Assembly: GCA_004431415.1 (NCBI GenBank)
Contig: QPMI01000453.1
Location: 496,001 to 560,000 of the forward strand
Direction: 5' to 3'
DNA length: 64,000 bases
DNA from: Cyanophora paradoxa
Taxonomy: Eukaryota; Glaucocystophyceae; Cyanophorales; Cyanophoraceae
Shown here: positions 16,174 through 29,350 of the stretch, one piece after another
Position numbering within the stretch: position 1 is the stretch's first letter
Layout of the letters: each line of letters opens with the position of its first letter
Program-made: the position numbers and the translations under genes
Notes under the pieces: model-generated
The model's input: the letters and a program-made list of their open reading frames with translations, nothing else
Database searches by the model: none
What the model was told of the DNA's origin: nothing

Positions 16174-17200
16174 GCGCTGCGATGATGCGCATATGCATGC
16201 TGATACAGGCTCACGGTAATTCGCCAAAAAAATACAGGCTCACTGACTCTGACTATGATATATACTATGATATACAGCTTAGCAACAGCTAGCTTATCGG
16301 CCTTTAGCTTAGCCCAGCGCAGGCTGCGCAGCAGTACTACTAGCTAGTAAGTTAGCAACAGCCGTAGTACGGTGGTCCGTCACGGCGTACTGTAATTTCT
16401 GTAAAACGAGAAATGTCCGGCATTACTTTATTTCGGCAAAACCCGAAAAATGCGCCGAAATTGTGGTTCGTCGGCATCATATTTTCGGCAACACAGACAG
16501 TCCGCCTAGGCGGCGGGTACATTAATCCCTCTTCTGCCATACATCTGCACAATTCTGGCAGTTTCCGTCACCGACTCACCGACTCACCGACGCGTCACGG
16601 CGTGCCAGCGCGTGGTCCGTCAGTGGACCGTCACCGACTCGAGCTCACCGTCCGACTCGCCGAGTCGGTCCGAGTCCATGGGCCCGGTGGCCCGGCGCCG
16701 GGCCGGCGGTGGGCCGTGCAGCCCGTGCCACGGTGGCTTTTCAACTTCCACGCTCGTGGGAGGCTGGGAGCTCGCCGATCGCGAGTCGATCATACGTTTC
16801 GTTTCCCCTGAATGTGATTGTTTGGTACTTGGAACGTGAAAAGACATGCCGAGTACTATTCTGGCTGTTCTTTTTTCTGCTATTTTTTTCCGAGGTATGA
16901 ATCGGGCCATCATTTCTTTTAATCGGCCCGGCCGCCCGGCCTGGCGGCGCGCGCCGCTGCCGGCGTGCCGCCGGCGCCCGCACGGCGCGCCGGGCGCCGG
17001 GCGCCGCACTGCGGCAGTGCGCTGTGCCGCTGCCACAGCCTGCCAGTACGCGGTACTACGGTTACTACTACGTCGGTTAGTACGGTACTACTACCGTAGT
17101 ACCACGGCGTGCACTGTCTCACTGAGTCAGGCTACCGTAGTACCCGGTGACCAGCCTGGCACTGGCTGGCTGTGCCTAGTAGTCACTGAGTAGTAGGCTA
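16174..17200. other. Intergenic, no gene seen
   Basis: GC-rich blocks (16620-16760, 16920-17050) alternate with short AT-rich stretches and many TACCGTAGTAC-like palindromic words. No exon with family resemblance was found. Confidence 0.5.
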
Positions 17201-17430
17201 CCGTGTAAGACTTATATACCGCGCTGACTTAACTACCGCGCTGCCAAATTACCGCGCTCAAAATTTTTAGAACGCAGTAATTTGGTAGCGCAGTATTACC
17301 CCCTTTGCTAACAAATAATACATTTTCGAAGACGATGGAACGCGGTAATTTGGTAGCGCAGTAAAGCGCAAATCGGGCCCGAATTTATGGAACTCGCTAA
17401 TTTGTGACGCGGTATTTAAGTCTTACACGG
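17201..17430. mobile_element. MITE with CCGTGTAAGACTTA terminal inverted repeats
   Basis: The left end starts CCGTGTAAGACTTA and the right end is its reverse complement. The match extends about 23 bp with one mismatch, and TA lies on both sides (17199-17200 and 17431-17432). The 230-bp interior has several TACCGCG/GGTAGCGCAG motifs in opposite orientations and no ORF. TA duplication and terminal repeats fit a Tc1/mariner-type (Stowaway-like) MITE. Confidence 0.8.
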
Positions 17431-17541
17431 TAGTACCACTGTACCGGTCCCTAGTGCCTACCATGCACTACTAGGCTAGTACTGGGCCAGACTCGAGCTC
17501 TCCGACTCGAGAGACTCCGAGGTTCTCTGAGACGTCGACTA

Positions 17542-17791
17542 CTGTAGGATGGCTTAAATTGCCGCCAGTGCCGCGGAGTAAAATTGCCGAATTCGCCCAA
17601 AACCGGAATTGCCGTGGCGATAAATTGCCGAATCCAGATTCTGCTCTATGGCGGGCTAGGGAAATACCTACTAGTACCCCCCACGGTGGGCCCCACCACA
17701 TTGCCGATTCTTAAAATTGCCGAATCCGGCCTCTCGGCAATTTACAGCAACTTGGCAAAATAAAGCTACGGCTAGAAAAGCCATCCTACAG
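17542..17791. mobile_element. MITE with CTGTAGGATGGCTT ends, copy 1
   Basis: 250-bp element with terminal inverted repeats CTGTAGGATGGCTT and TA at both borders (17540-17541, 17792-17793). The interior carries repeated AAATTGCCGAA motifs in both orientations and no ORF. A second copy of the family lies at 63296-63569. Confidence 0.85.
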
Positions 17792-17793
17792 TA

Positions 17794-18727
17794 GTACCAG
17801 TGAATCGCATCATCGATTCGCATGCCATGATGCATATGGGAGTCACTATATATAGCTAGTACTGAGTTATCATGATGCCATGATGAATCATGCCATGATG
17901 ATGCCATGATGTGCCATGATACTATGATACTATGATCATATGATCATCTACCACTAGTACTAGTATCGCAGCGATAATTGCACTACCGTACTACTGTAAC
18001 CGTAGTAAATTACTAGTAATACGGTACTAGCCGCCCGGCCGCATTAGCCGGCAGTATCGCGAGTCTCGCGACTCGCGAGTCACACTGAGTTGCGCGCTTA
18101 ACTTGATCTTGCCGCACTCGGCGCACTGCAGCAGCAGTGCGCAACGCGCACGCGCGCGCATCATGCCACTGGGCCACTGGCAGTGGGCCATGCCGCGGTG
18201 CGATCACGATCGCTGAGTCACGCCGTGACTCAGTGACGCCCCTACTAGGCTAGGCCTGCCGCAGTGCCAGAGGCTGTGCCGCATGCGCAGTGCTTCGGTA
18301 GATCATCGGATGTACCGGTACGGTCACGGGTAGATCATCGGATTGTCGAGTCGCGACCACGCGCGCAAGAAAGCAGAGCTGCAGCTGCAGTGGGCTGTTG
18401 TCTGCTGCCAGAGTCAACTAGTGGCAGCTGTAGCGCTAGCGCGACTCGGCGAACGCGCGCGCGCGTGCCACCGTGTGACTATAAGCTAAAGCTTCTGGGA
18501 AAAGCGCGCCGGGAGCGCTAGCATGGCGACAGCGAGACGGGCTCTTGCTGTGTGAAGGCATATGCATGCGCATTAGGTCTAGGCCTTGGCGGACGGCGCA
18601 GAGACACTGCTCGCGCGATTTCGAGAGCGCCCTCCGGGATCCCCCACGGGGGGCACGAGCAGCATTTTCAGCAGTAGGCCAGGGCCGCCAGGCTGCCGGG
18701 CTGGATCCCGCTCGGACGCTGCGCAGC
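17794..18727. other. Intergenic, palindrome-rich
   Basis: Contains dense ATGATGCCATGAT and CGCGAGTCTCGCGACTCGCG type words and a TATATATA stretch near the next gene's first ATGs. No exon is supported before about 18,728. Confidence 0.45.
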
Positions 18728-20516
18728 ATGCGACACAATATATATAGCATGCGAATGCGGAAGTGTCGGATCCTGCAACTGGCTGTTGGAGCGCGCAGGC
18801 AGCGCAGGCAGAGCTGTCATTACCACATCTATGCATCTGGTCGATGCCAGACATCGGGTTGCTTGCTTCTGCTCTTCTGCACCGTCCTGGCGTTAACGAT
18901 CAGCTACTGCCAATCGCAAGGTCAGGCAGAACGACCGCTCGGACGTCGACTCGTGAAAGCGGCGCAATCCCCTGGGCCCGCGAAGCTGATTATGCTAGCG
19001 CCGTCGCATGTACATGTACACGGCGTCTGTATTCACTTTACTGATCGCATTCATGGACAGGTTTCTCACGGCTGACTGTGTCGCCACCTCCATCCGATGC
19101 CTTTGCGCTTGGTGGAATCATCACGTCCGATCCACGTGGCGTCATATGCGGTTTGCAGTTGAAAATCTAAAGACACTTGTACGCACACTAAACGATACCA
19201 ATCGGCCGCGGGCCTGCAGATCAAGGCCAATCTGCAGCGGACCCCATTTTCCGAGGTTCGGATTAATTTCATGTGAACGTGGACAGCAGCCGATGTCTTG
19301 CATATGGTCATTGGAATATCTAACTCGTGATTGGTCGCAGATCTGGATCCGAGTGGAACGGCGGAGTGCGAGCTCCACTGGATGTGTGGAGACCCCGCTT
19401 TCTGCGGCAGCATTCGGCTCGCCCTAATTGGGGGCCCGAATCTGTACACGGACGACGTTCGACTCTCCCCGGGTGCGTTACGTTGATCGGCTGTCCTTCT
19501 CGAGGGCGCCGGCCGTCCCACATCAGTTCATATCGAAGTGCAGGGGCGTACGATGATCGCCCAATTCGTGCCCGGATCGTGGATTCAGACCCTGCATTTC
19601 CGGTGACCTAGCTGTATCATACGCATATCTCACGCTGCGCTGTGCTGCACTGATCCACACGCACCCCGCAATCGCAAACACAGGGAGTCGTCTATCACAT
19701 CTACCGGTAAGATTTACCCGGCTTATCGCAACGGACTGCTCTATTTCGGTCTTCGAATCGTGATCAGGTTCACCGTCAATCACACTTCAGCCCTCAACTT
19801 ATCGCTGGGATTGACGCGCGACTTCGCGGTTCTCCACATGCCTGACGCCACGGCGCTGAATCCGGCCCCAACGCTCACGCTCGCCACAATGAATGGCGTG
19901 GGCTTCAACTTCACGCTCCACTTCTACCCCGGCGGGAAGAACGCTAGCATTGACAACGTACGGCTCCAGGGCGCCTCCGTGGTCGCTGGTTCGCAGCCGG
20001 ATAGAATCAAGCAAGCTCTAGATCTTGATCGGTTTCTGTTTATTTACCGGCGCCGGCACGGCGTGCATTTCACAGATGCGGTCGATCCTGCAAGGCTCGA
20101 TTTGCATCCCTCGGTTTGCTGCTTCCAGTTCGAATTCGTTCCTTCTCGATTCGTTCTGATGAGAGCGCGCTCGATCGACTCAGGTGCGGGCCTTCAACGC
20201 CAGCAATCCCGGGCCGTACCGCATGTACACGGGAATCAGTGCGTCGCGAACTTTACGAAGCAAGCGAGCAGCGATCTCACCCGCTATAGCTAAATTTATA
20301 CGAACCTAGAGTTTGGGCGCGGGTGCGTTGACGGGCGCTTTTGATTTGCGCAGATCGAACCGCGGAAGGGAATGTCACATACTCTTCGGCGATGCTCTCC
20401 ATTGATCGGGAAAATGCTCTTTCTGAGTACCGCGTCAAGCACCGGCCGCTCAGACTCCAGTCCGATGGCCAGCCCTACGCGTTTGAATACGCGAGAGGAA
20501 CGGACTACAGCCGGAC
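18728..20516 (+). CDS. Giant REJ/GPS surface protein: N-terminal exons
   Basis: Probable 5' end of the large plus-strand gene. A frame with ATGs at 18728, 18749 and 18755 runs to a donor at 18921 and contains the hydrophobic stretch CLLLLFCTVLALTISYC, a signal-peptide or signal-anchor candidate behind a long basic N-region. TATATATA at about 18739 makes the later ATG plausible if it acts as the promoter. The next exons appear to include 19061 onward, 19341-19472 (CELHWMCGDPAFCGSIRLAL...TDDVRL), one starting at 19768 (NFTLHFYPGGKNASIDNVRL) and 20354-20516. The repeated ...DDVRL/DNVRL endings resemble carbohydrate-binding-type beta-sandwich modules; that is inference. Exact joins between these exons are not settled. 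Confidence 0.55.
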
Positions 20517-20620
20517 GTGCGCCTGAAAACCCTTCACAGCGAACTGCAGCTGGCCATCCAGGCGTTTAGAACCTCAATGCATGTATATATATGCCTAAGC
20601 AACTAGCTGTCTGTGCGCAG

Positions 20621-21514
20621 GTCGGGCCCGTGGTACAACGTGACGCAAGTCTTCCTCGAAAACTCGGACTTCGCCTCAGACGGGTACGTCCGCGATCTGA
20701 TCGCCAAGCTTAAGTGATGCAAAGCAAATCGAAGGCATTAATTTCTTTCTTCGCACAGATTTGAGTTCGTGATTGAGACGCGGAGCGGCAACCAGAAGAA
20801 CGTGAGCGTGTACACAGTGCACGTCTTTCGTGTACTTGTACCCGCCGGCGGAGTGGACATGCGGGCCTTCACGCCGGTCCTGGTCGCCGAGCATCTCGCG
20901 TACCCCTTCACAATGTCTTCGACCGCGGACTATTTTCGCGTCTGGATGCAAGTCAACTCGAGCGCCCAGAGCACTTGGACGCCCTTGAAAAGTCCCGAAG
21001 GGAATTACCTCTGGGGTCACAATAGAGGATTCAAACAGTACGATTTCGTGTACAAGGCTTCGGACGGGGCACGCGTGCTGAATTCGAATCTCCGTTGCAA
21101 GCTCCGTTCACTGAATAATTATAATCGATCACATGCGAGCGCAGTTTGGAACCAGAACGATAATCGTGGATATGCTCCTCCCCAACGTGCGCGGGGACTT
21201 TTGTTATAATTATGCCCCAAGCTTAGACCGCCGTTGCAAAACGACGAGCTAATTGTATAAAACTTCACGATGGATCCGCGCGCAGGCTCTCTATCCGAGG
21301 CGCGTTCACGGATGGCATCGCTACCCTTCCTTGCACGTGTTCGACCCTATTCAAACTCATACTTTCGCAGCGTCCAGGCGGTCGTGAAAGGCTACAACTA
21401 CACTGCGTGGACCTCCGACGAGCGGCCCATGCGCATCCTGAAAGCTGGGTTGGCGGGGCTGAACTTTTTTATGGCCCCGGGCAGCCCAACTTTCGACAGG
21501 GAAGACTTCGAAGG
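20621..21514 (+). CDS. Giant surface protein: exons with beta-rich ectodomain
   Basis: Exons 20621-20683 and 20759 to about 21080 join in phase with 20354-20516 (phase 2 to 1 each time). They read SGPWYNVTQVFLENSDFASDG, then FEFVIETRSGNQKNVSVYTV and a long beta-rich stretch with N-glycosylation sites. A later exon at about 21371-21514 ends in SPTFDREDFE. There is no known domain that I can name. The region belongs to the same ectodomain as the following segments by strand, spacing and style. Confidence 0.6.
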
Positions 21515-21597
21515 TTAGCTGTATATCTAAGCCTTCCAACTGAATTCACTTACCGCCACCGTTAACGTAAAGTAACTGTAACGTAACCACGATTTGT

Positions 21598-24500
21598 CGA
21601 ACCCAGTTACGGTCGTCGCTCCAGCTGGCTCCACCGCAGACGTCGCGGATCTATTGGCCGGCGTTCAAGTGAACACTCCTACGAATGACGCAGGAGTCGC
21701 CCTTACCCCGCCGGTCCGATTTGTCGGCCTCTCGACGACCTGGGCGTTTTCGGTCCCGGTCACCGTGGAGATTAAGTTCTCCAGCCGTGTCTACAAATTC
21801 TCCCCCGAAAACTCTTTTGGCGCGTTCGAGATGTACGTCTTCGATGCTTTGGGCGACTGCGTGCTCGTGGGGGACAAAATGGCCTGGAACAACACGGGCG
21901 TAAGCAATTCTTTGATTTCCCGTTACCGTCAGTTAACCGTTTATCTGAAGCTGGCTGATCTGAAATTCGCATAATATGCAGTTCGCTTATTGCGAAGTCA
22001 AGCCGAGGATTGCGACATCGGCCGATGTTCTCCCGTCCGACGCCATGTAGCCCCCGTCCTCGCCACCCTGCTCACGCCAGGGCGCTTCGTCAACGTGAAA
22101 CTCTGCGCAGAGTCAGCACCACAACCCCGGAGCTGGGCTACTTTGCAGCTCCAGTTTACATTCCCTCCTCGCGCGCCTACCGGTGGTACTTCTCCGGCAC
22201 AGCCGGAGGATATGCGCTTTTGAGAATCAGCTGGGCTCCGGGCCGTATGCACGTCTCCAAACCATCCAGCGCAATCGCCAAATCGAAAGGCGGCGTTCCG
22301 ATTTTAAAGGGCGTTCTCAGCTGCCCTGAACGTTTGGCGCGAAACGCCTACGGTCCATGCATCCTCAAAGGGGATTATGCTGACATTCTCTTGGAGGCAG
22401 CAATGCTTGCGCCAGAAAGACACTGGTCAGGCGCCAACTTTCAAGCGGTTGCCGGAGCCGCTAACACCTTTAGCTTCTTCGCAAGTGAGATCGAGGCAAG
22501 CTTAAGCACACCTGATCATGATTTTCAGCACGCAAACGCTGATCGCCTCCCCAAAACTGGACAGCTACAATCGGGAACGGCGGAGAATGTCAAGGTGTAC
22601 TGGAGCAACTACTGGGCTTCAAATTATGGTGTTGAGGGCGAATTGAATCCAGCGGCGCGGGCTTCTGTGAAGGCGAGTTCGTTCTTGATAACAATAAATA
22701 TTTGCCAATTGTCAGCCAAAGTACATGCGGCATTCTTTTAAATTTGCGATTTGGCTCCACAGATTGTAGACATCGATACTTCTGCAAGCTTCTGTGCCCT
22801 CGCTGTGGATCCCACTGGCCTTTCCTCGACAATGGTCGGACGGTTTTGCCAGATATATATGATGAAAGAGGAATATCTCGTAACTGTGGGTCCGCATTCA
22901 TGCACGCAGCGCGGCGTGTGCTCGCTCGTCTCGGCGCGTGACGTCACGGGAGCGAGGGGTCCCCTCTCTAAAGACGATTTCTCTTACAACGGAACTTTCC
23001 CCTTTCAATACCGGACGTACTCGGAGCCTTCCGTGTCGGCAGAAAACACCTCGGTTCGCCTCCGATTTTAAATTTCCTGCATACGTCGCCGAAATTGGGC
23101 GATGTGTGCTGTAAAATATGTCCACGTATTGACTGGCATCTGCGTCTCCAGTACGATATCGTCGTCGAGTCGCGCGGCGACTTTGAGCCTGGCTGGTCGA
23201 TCAGCTTCTTCTGGTCGGACGCCCTTGGGACGCAGCCAGTCCCGTTGAGACCTGCCTTCACGGCTGTTTTTCCCGAGGTGCTTATCGGGCACCTCATGAC
23301 AACACTCGTGCGGTTTGGTTCACTCGTACGGACGCGTGCGCAGTTTAAGCAAGCAAATATGAGATGCAAATTCCATGCATTTTCGATGCCAGGCGTAAGA
23401 TCGTCCTTTCTCCTGGCTTAGTTTGCCTCGGAACACTTCTGAGTTTTTCGCGCGCACGACAGACCGGCATTCCAACGTATTCGTGCTCGATCTGGCCGGA
23501 ACCATCGAGCCCAGTCGATCTTTCTAACCTGCCAGCGCTGACGGTGGAGCCGGCTGGCGCCGGCACCGTGTCGGCTACTGCGCTGAAGACCTGCTCCGCT
23601 GACTGCCCGAATGCAGCCGACGACTCGACACTCTTCTGCTCAGGCCCTTGCTCTTCAGGAGCTATAGCTACGTTCATGTCCTTTTCCTTCACTCCCACTC
23701 GTTCGGCGAATGTCTCGAGCACCGGCGGGGCCCTGTTGCGCCTCCCTTACGACTTCAATCTGATCCACTACTGGGATAATACCCTAGCGTCCGTCGCGAG
23801 GGTCCTCATCTCCTTCCTCCGTGCGCGTTCTTTTCCGAAAGGCTGCGCTGCCTAAGTTGGTTGCTACTTATAACTCTCCGCCCCACTGTTTGCATTTTAT
23901 ACTCGCAGACGTTCAAGTAAGTTGCAACACAATGAGGCGTGCCCCTTTGTTGTGTTCATTCTCGGTTCTGCTGTTGCATACAGTATGCTGAGCCATTAGC
24001 ATTGGAGCAGAATCCACGCAACCGGCAGCGCGACCTGCACATTGACGCCGGCAGCCGATTCGTGCGCATCCAGTCTCTTCATTTTTACTCGCGTGCGGAC
24101 AAATTCATCGTGATTTTACGTGCGCAGCGGCCCGATTCCGCAAAATGCCGCGGATCTCTTCACAATAACGTCGGCCGACACAACAGCACTCACCGTCGGC
24201 CCCATCACCGTCAATTCCGACGGATTGAAGGTCGGACTTCTTGAATTGCAAACATTTGCCACACAAGGCAGTTTATCGTCCCGCTTACGCTCGCTGCAGG
24301 CGGAGTTCAAGGTGACTGCGGGGAGCCTCGCTGCCTATACAACTGGCAAGCAAGTCACTGTGTCCTACGCCTCGGCGATTGGAGGGGGGAATGTCGTCGG
24401 CTCGCCGCTGTCCTTTGACATTATTGTCTCGACCATCTCGTGCACGACTGCATCACTCGTGCTGCTGGCGGATGCCCCAATGCACACGGAGTGCACGAGC

Positions 24501-24760
24501 AGCCCTTCTGGTGGCACCCCCGCCATCACAGTCGCCGACATGGACGCTGCCGTCGGCAAAGAGCCCTTCTCAACGTACTCGGACATCGCGCCCGGTGGGA
24601 GCGGGGTGACGTTTAGAGCTTACCCGACACGCGCCGGCTATGATCGCCCCGTGTTTGCTCCCTTCATCTCGGGAGGCGGTCCTTCTGTTGCCGTGGAAGT
24701 CACAGGCGAGCGCATGATCGACTCATGGCCTCTTGCGCCAACGCGTCTTTGATTGTTCCG
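21598..24760 (+). CDS. Giant surface protein: first Ig-like modules
   Basis: Exon-sized open stretches separated by AT-richer introns. They show the first clear copies of the gene's recurring module: a start like L-S/T-C-x(6-9)-G/A-x(3)-C and an end like VSYASAIGGGNVVGSPL. Examples are LSCPERLARNAYGPCILKGD near 22,320, a Cys-rich piece with CSADCPNAADDSTLFCSGPC near 23,590, and an exon starting at 24128. The module is about 100 residues with a conserved Cys pair, as in Ig-like beta-sandwiches. N-x-S/T sequons are frequent. Individual splice sites were not all resolved. Confidence 0.55.
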
Positions 24761-24769
24761 GATTTTCGA

Positions 24770-27700
24770 CAGGGGTTAATGACTTCAAGTGCACACCCGC
24801 TCGCGCCCCACCGGGACAAGTCGTCCAGTGCACAGCCGAAAAGGGCGATGGTGCATGCCATGATGTGACGTTAAACTTCTTTATTTCGGCGGGCATTGAT
24901 TATTGACTTGCAAGTGTCCGGATAGGACTGCCGAATTTGGATCCTGCGTTGTTCTCCGCGATCGCTTCCGCTGGCTCCGTCTCCTCGGCCCTCTCCGCCA
25001 CAGCAAGCGGGGGCCTCACCTTCTCCTTTACGACTGCTTTCGGAGGGGCGAGCGGGCCGGAAGTGGCGATTGTCTACGTGCAGAACAATGCCAAAGCTGC
25101 CAAGACATTCGTTGCTGTGGTTCGCGCCCAGACCAGATGTCTGCAATAGCAAGCGGCGGTTTCTGGAAACATGCACGTGCATCTTATTCCCTCCTGCGCA
25201 GGTCTCGGCAACCTTGTCGTGCACATGCAATCAGGCGGGGCTGAGCCCCTCGGATTGCCGCATACGAATGAAAAACGCGTTTGTCTGCACCAGTGCGCTT
25301 TCCGCCGGCTTCTTGCTCGGCTTTCTGTGACTGATGAGCCTCGCAGTCATAAAAGGAACGCACTCTGCTGATTTAATTCCGTCTGACGTCACGCTGGGCC
25401 CTTTGATTATGGAGGACGGAACGCCACACAGCGTAGGCATCCCGGTCCGTCTCAGCTCATTTATTTGCATCGAAGGCACTCGAAAGTCATTGAAGGTTTC
25501 AAAACGTTACGCAGCGCATTGCCAAAAGATCGGCAGTCACCGCTGCCGCCAATGGCGGACTCCAGTTTTCCACTGAAGCAGCAGATTTCGCCATATCCAA
25601 GGGCAAGGCAGTGAATTTTACTGTCTCGTTGCTTGGCAATCCTCTTGCGGACTCGCCGCTCCGCGTCACTGTTCTCGGCGGTAAGATCACCTTTGCTTTT
25701 CAAAGTAGCTATATAGGCGCTCGCTGTAACATAATTCTAAGTTGTTTCGAAATTCGATTCGACTTTTCAGATGTTTTGCTGGATTGCCCGCCAAGAATTG
25801 CAGCTACCGCCACAGGGGCTTTCTACTGTTATATCGAGACCGACGGCTCGAGTCTGCGACCTGAAGATGTTGTGCTGACCGGCCTAAGCACGAACTTCTC
25901 TCGCCGATCCCTTCTTCAATCAACTGGCATTACAGTTGGCTCGCTGGAAGCCGATGGGGAAACACACCTGCGCTTCAGTGTCGCATCGCAGGCCACACCG
26001 CTAGTTCCATCGGCGCTCTTTCATGTTCGTTTTGCTTCAAGCGTTCTCTCCCCTGGGGCGCCCGAGCTCCCGGTGTTGGGCTCCCCTTCAAATATATCAG
26101 TCATTGGTTCGCACGCGAGTTCTTGTTGTCCAATTTGAGCTTCGTAGCAAATCTTGTCCTGCAAATTCATCACTGCCTTGCAGCTGCTCGGGTGCAATGC
26201 GACAGAACCGTCTTGGTGGTGCGAATAATATGTTCGTATATCAAGTATGATGAGGCACCTCGCCCTCATTTTGTGCAGGCCCGGACGCGCTTGGTGTGCG
26301 ATGTAACTGGTACAACATCGGGAGCTCCGTTGGAGACAACAGATTTCCTGTGCGACTCTGCTCCCTAAAGCTTCAGGACACCTCATTTGCTAAATGTTGC
26401 CCTTCTTTAGATTCGCTAATGCTCAAGATGCGCGATACGAGGACTACTCAGTTACAAGGGTCTCAGATTATTTGGTGAAACACTTATTTTATGTCACTCC
26501 TTAATTCAAATTCGAACGTCTTTGACAGATCAAACACATTATATTCGGACCCGCGACTGGAGGCACAACCCATCAACTATTTGCATACTACGCGGTCTCA
26601 TGGACAAAATTCTCCACGGCCCGCGTCAATGTCGACAACTCACCGATGTCGCTATCGGTCGTTTCCGGCAGACTTGAGTGCAATAAATCGCGCGCTTATT
26701 TCGGTGCATAGTAGTTCCTCGCTTCAGATATATATCACCATTCCTAACATAAGCATGGCGTGTGCGCATGCAGGCGACAACGTAGAGTGCTGGGTGCAGA
26801 ATGGTGCCACTGTTCTTCGTTTTCGTCGCCTAAATATTCCCGTACGTGTGCAAACGCCGTCCGGGGTCTCGGCAGAAGCCGGCGGCCCGACGCTGCAAGC
26901 GTCGTATTTCACCACGTCGTACTACTCGTCTTTGAGGGTGACTATGTTTCTTTACCTTCGCATGCGTCCGCTCTGAAACGGCTCACATACTTTCAGCGCT
27001 TGAGTACGGACGACACCCAGAAATGCCTCGGACCAAACACACTCGGAGGCGGGACGTTCTATCTCGGGCGAAGCTGCAACGGCGGAGCATCCGGAGCATC
27101 CTCGTTCGAAGGTCGCTCTCCCAGCATCTCCGGCTGTTTTGGTCCCCGTTGGAAATCTGATCACGGGTCGGGCCCGGTTAGGCGCGACGCCTCGATTTAC
27201 CTTGACACAGAACGCGGCTCCCGGGGGCAGGACCAATATCGCTACTATAACGGTTGGAAGCCCTAAGCGAATTGCAGTTACAGTCATAGCCGTGGGGTGG
27301 AGCGCCGTGGTTGCGGGCCCGGATGTGGACACGGTGCGCTTTTCTAATGTGCATTTGTAGTCGAGCGACATCTATAATTCTATTCCCTCCGTCATGATCA
27401 GGTCTGGGCGGTGCCGCTCACATTCAACATATCAGTGCTGAAAGGTATGCGGACTGTGTCTAGATCGATATCGTTCTCTTTGCACGCACAAAGTGCTTCT
27501 TCGCAGGTCACAAGTACAATTTCGAGTGTAGGCCAGTGGTACGCCAAAGTAAGCATGGCGCCAATAAACGCTGATCCTTTTTGTATATCCTGCAGCCGCG
27601 GGAAAAATGCTGCAATCTCGATGTCGATCTGGCAAGAAGGCGCAACTGGCTTAATTCGATCTATAACCACACTTGCACCCTGCGAAAAGACACGATATTC

Positions 27701-29350
27701 GTTACAACCAGCGACAACTTAAATGCCGGTGGCCTCTCTGCGGCCGTGACGAGTCCCCCTACTCTCTCGGAAAGTGTCTCAGACTTTGTGATGAGCGACT
27801 TTGACTGGGCGGCTGGAGCGGTGCCGTGCAACCCGACAGCTGCAGCAACGTTCACGGCACCAGCTGCGGGGATGCTCGTTCTTCCGGACGCTGCCGACGC
27901 AGAGAGCTCGCGCTCCCCTCCCACGGTCCGCATGCGCAGAGGCTGTCGTGTTTAGCGAGTGCTCTCAGCTATTCTATCTATTTACAACCGTGGTTGAAAT
28001 GTCGCTTTATTTTTGCAGTTCGTTATACGGCCGCTTGCAGCCAACGCCTACAGATTCTGCATCCGGCCGAAAGCGTCCTTGTACCCGGTAATAACCACGG
28101 CTGCGGCGGCTTTCGATTCCACTATATTGTACACGATCTATGACGCAAAACCCGGAAGTACCGCTACATTACCTTGCGCAAATGCGACATTCGATTTGGT
28201 TGTGGGCTACAATAGAGGCGTACGCGCCCGTATTTTAGTTGCGAATCTTCGGCAGAACTAATTCCTCAACGCAGGGCTGCTACATGTACAGGCAAGCTAC
28301 AACATACAGTCTGATGGAGAGAGACTTCGACTGGATTGGGGGGGAAACAGACGCGGCCAAACTTTCGGCAGCGAATTCGAACGGAGAAACTCTTGAAAAT
28401 AATAAGCAAATTCAAATGGTACGTGTGCAAAACTGGTCATACATATGCACGTCGAGAGCGAAACGCCCCCGCGCTTTAATACATACATTCAGACCGGAAA
28501 CAAGGGATCGTACAAGTACGAGAAACTCACGGTCTCTCAGTGCATTATGTAAGCGCCCATTTCTAATCACTGAACAATGTCCCGCATCAAAGGTCGGGTT
28601 TCCTGGCCCGGATGGCACGTCTCTCGGAAAAGTCCTTTGGTGCTCTCGCGATAGATCATAGAGAAAATACTTTTCTAACCCCTATCGCAGGGAGGGATGG
28701 GCGGTCAACAGTGTTCTGGAATACAGAACTTATTGCTTCATGAGGGGCTCGCCTGTGATGTATAATTCGAAAAACTTCAGAGTAGGTGGTGCGCAGAAGA
28801 GCGCTGCGGAATGCTTTCCTGAAAATGCTTGACGGGAGATACCGTCACGGCGTGCAGCTGGCGCAAAATTGTCATGCTATCTGGCACAGCAAAACGAATC
28901 GCCCGTCCTTCCTCGTGGCCAGATCGTCGGCCCCATCAAAGCGACACCGGCGGCGTTCGAGGGGAATATTACGGAGCTGCAGCCAGACTCTCCAGACATA
29001 ATGCGATACCCCCCAGACGCACCGTGCCGCGACATGCCAGGGCAGACGTACCCCATCATCAGTGCCATCTCCTGCACAGAGACCGCTTATCTGTCAAACA
29101 CTCCCTGGTTCAAAATGGTGAACTGCACCTATTCGGCCATCACGGAGACAGCAGCCTACACATGCAGAAACAGCACGCAGTACTACAGAAACTCGACAGT
29201 CTTGAATATCCCGTTCTTCTGCGAGAACAACACGGTAACCACTTGCTGCTCAACGTATCAGACGCCGTCCGGTTGCTACACACGATTCAGCTTTGAGTGT
29301 GTTTCGATATTATATTCGGCCTTGCTCAGGGCTTCAAATTGTGTGTAACA
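24770..29350 (+). CDS. Giant surface protein: further Ig-like modules and a Cys-rich exon
   Basis: Continues the ectodomain. Recognisable pieces are FKCTPARAPPGQVVQCTAEK near 24,790, SATLSCTCNQAGLSPSDC near 25,205, and LLDCPPRIAATATGAFYCYI near 25,780. The last is followed by a full module ending HVRFASSVLSPGAPELPVL near 26,070. Near 29,060-29,310 an exon encodes a Cys- and sequon-dense stretch (SCTETAYLSNTPW... CCSTYQTPSGC) that differs from the Ig-like modules and may be a separate disulfide-rich domain. Introns are short; several acceptors are TGATCAG or TGCGCAG. Exon edges are approximate. Confidence 0.5.
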
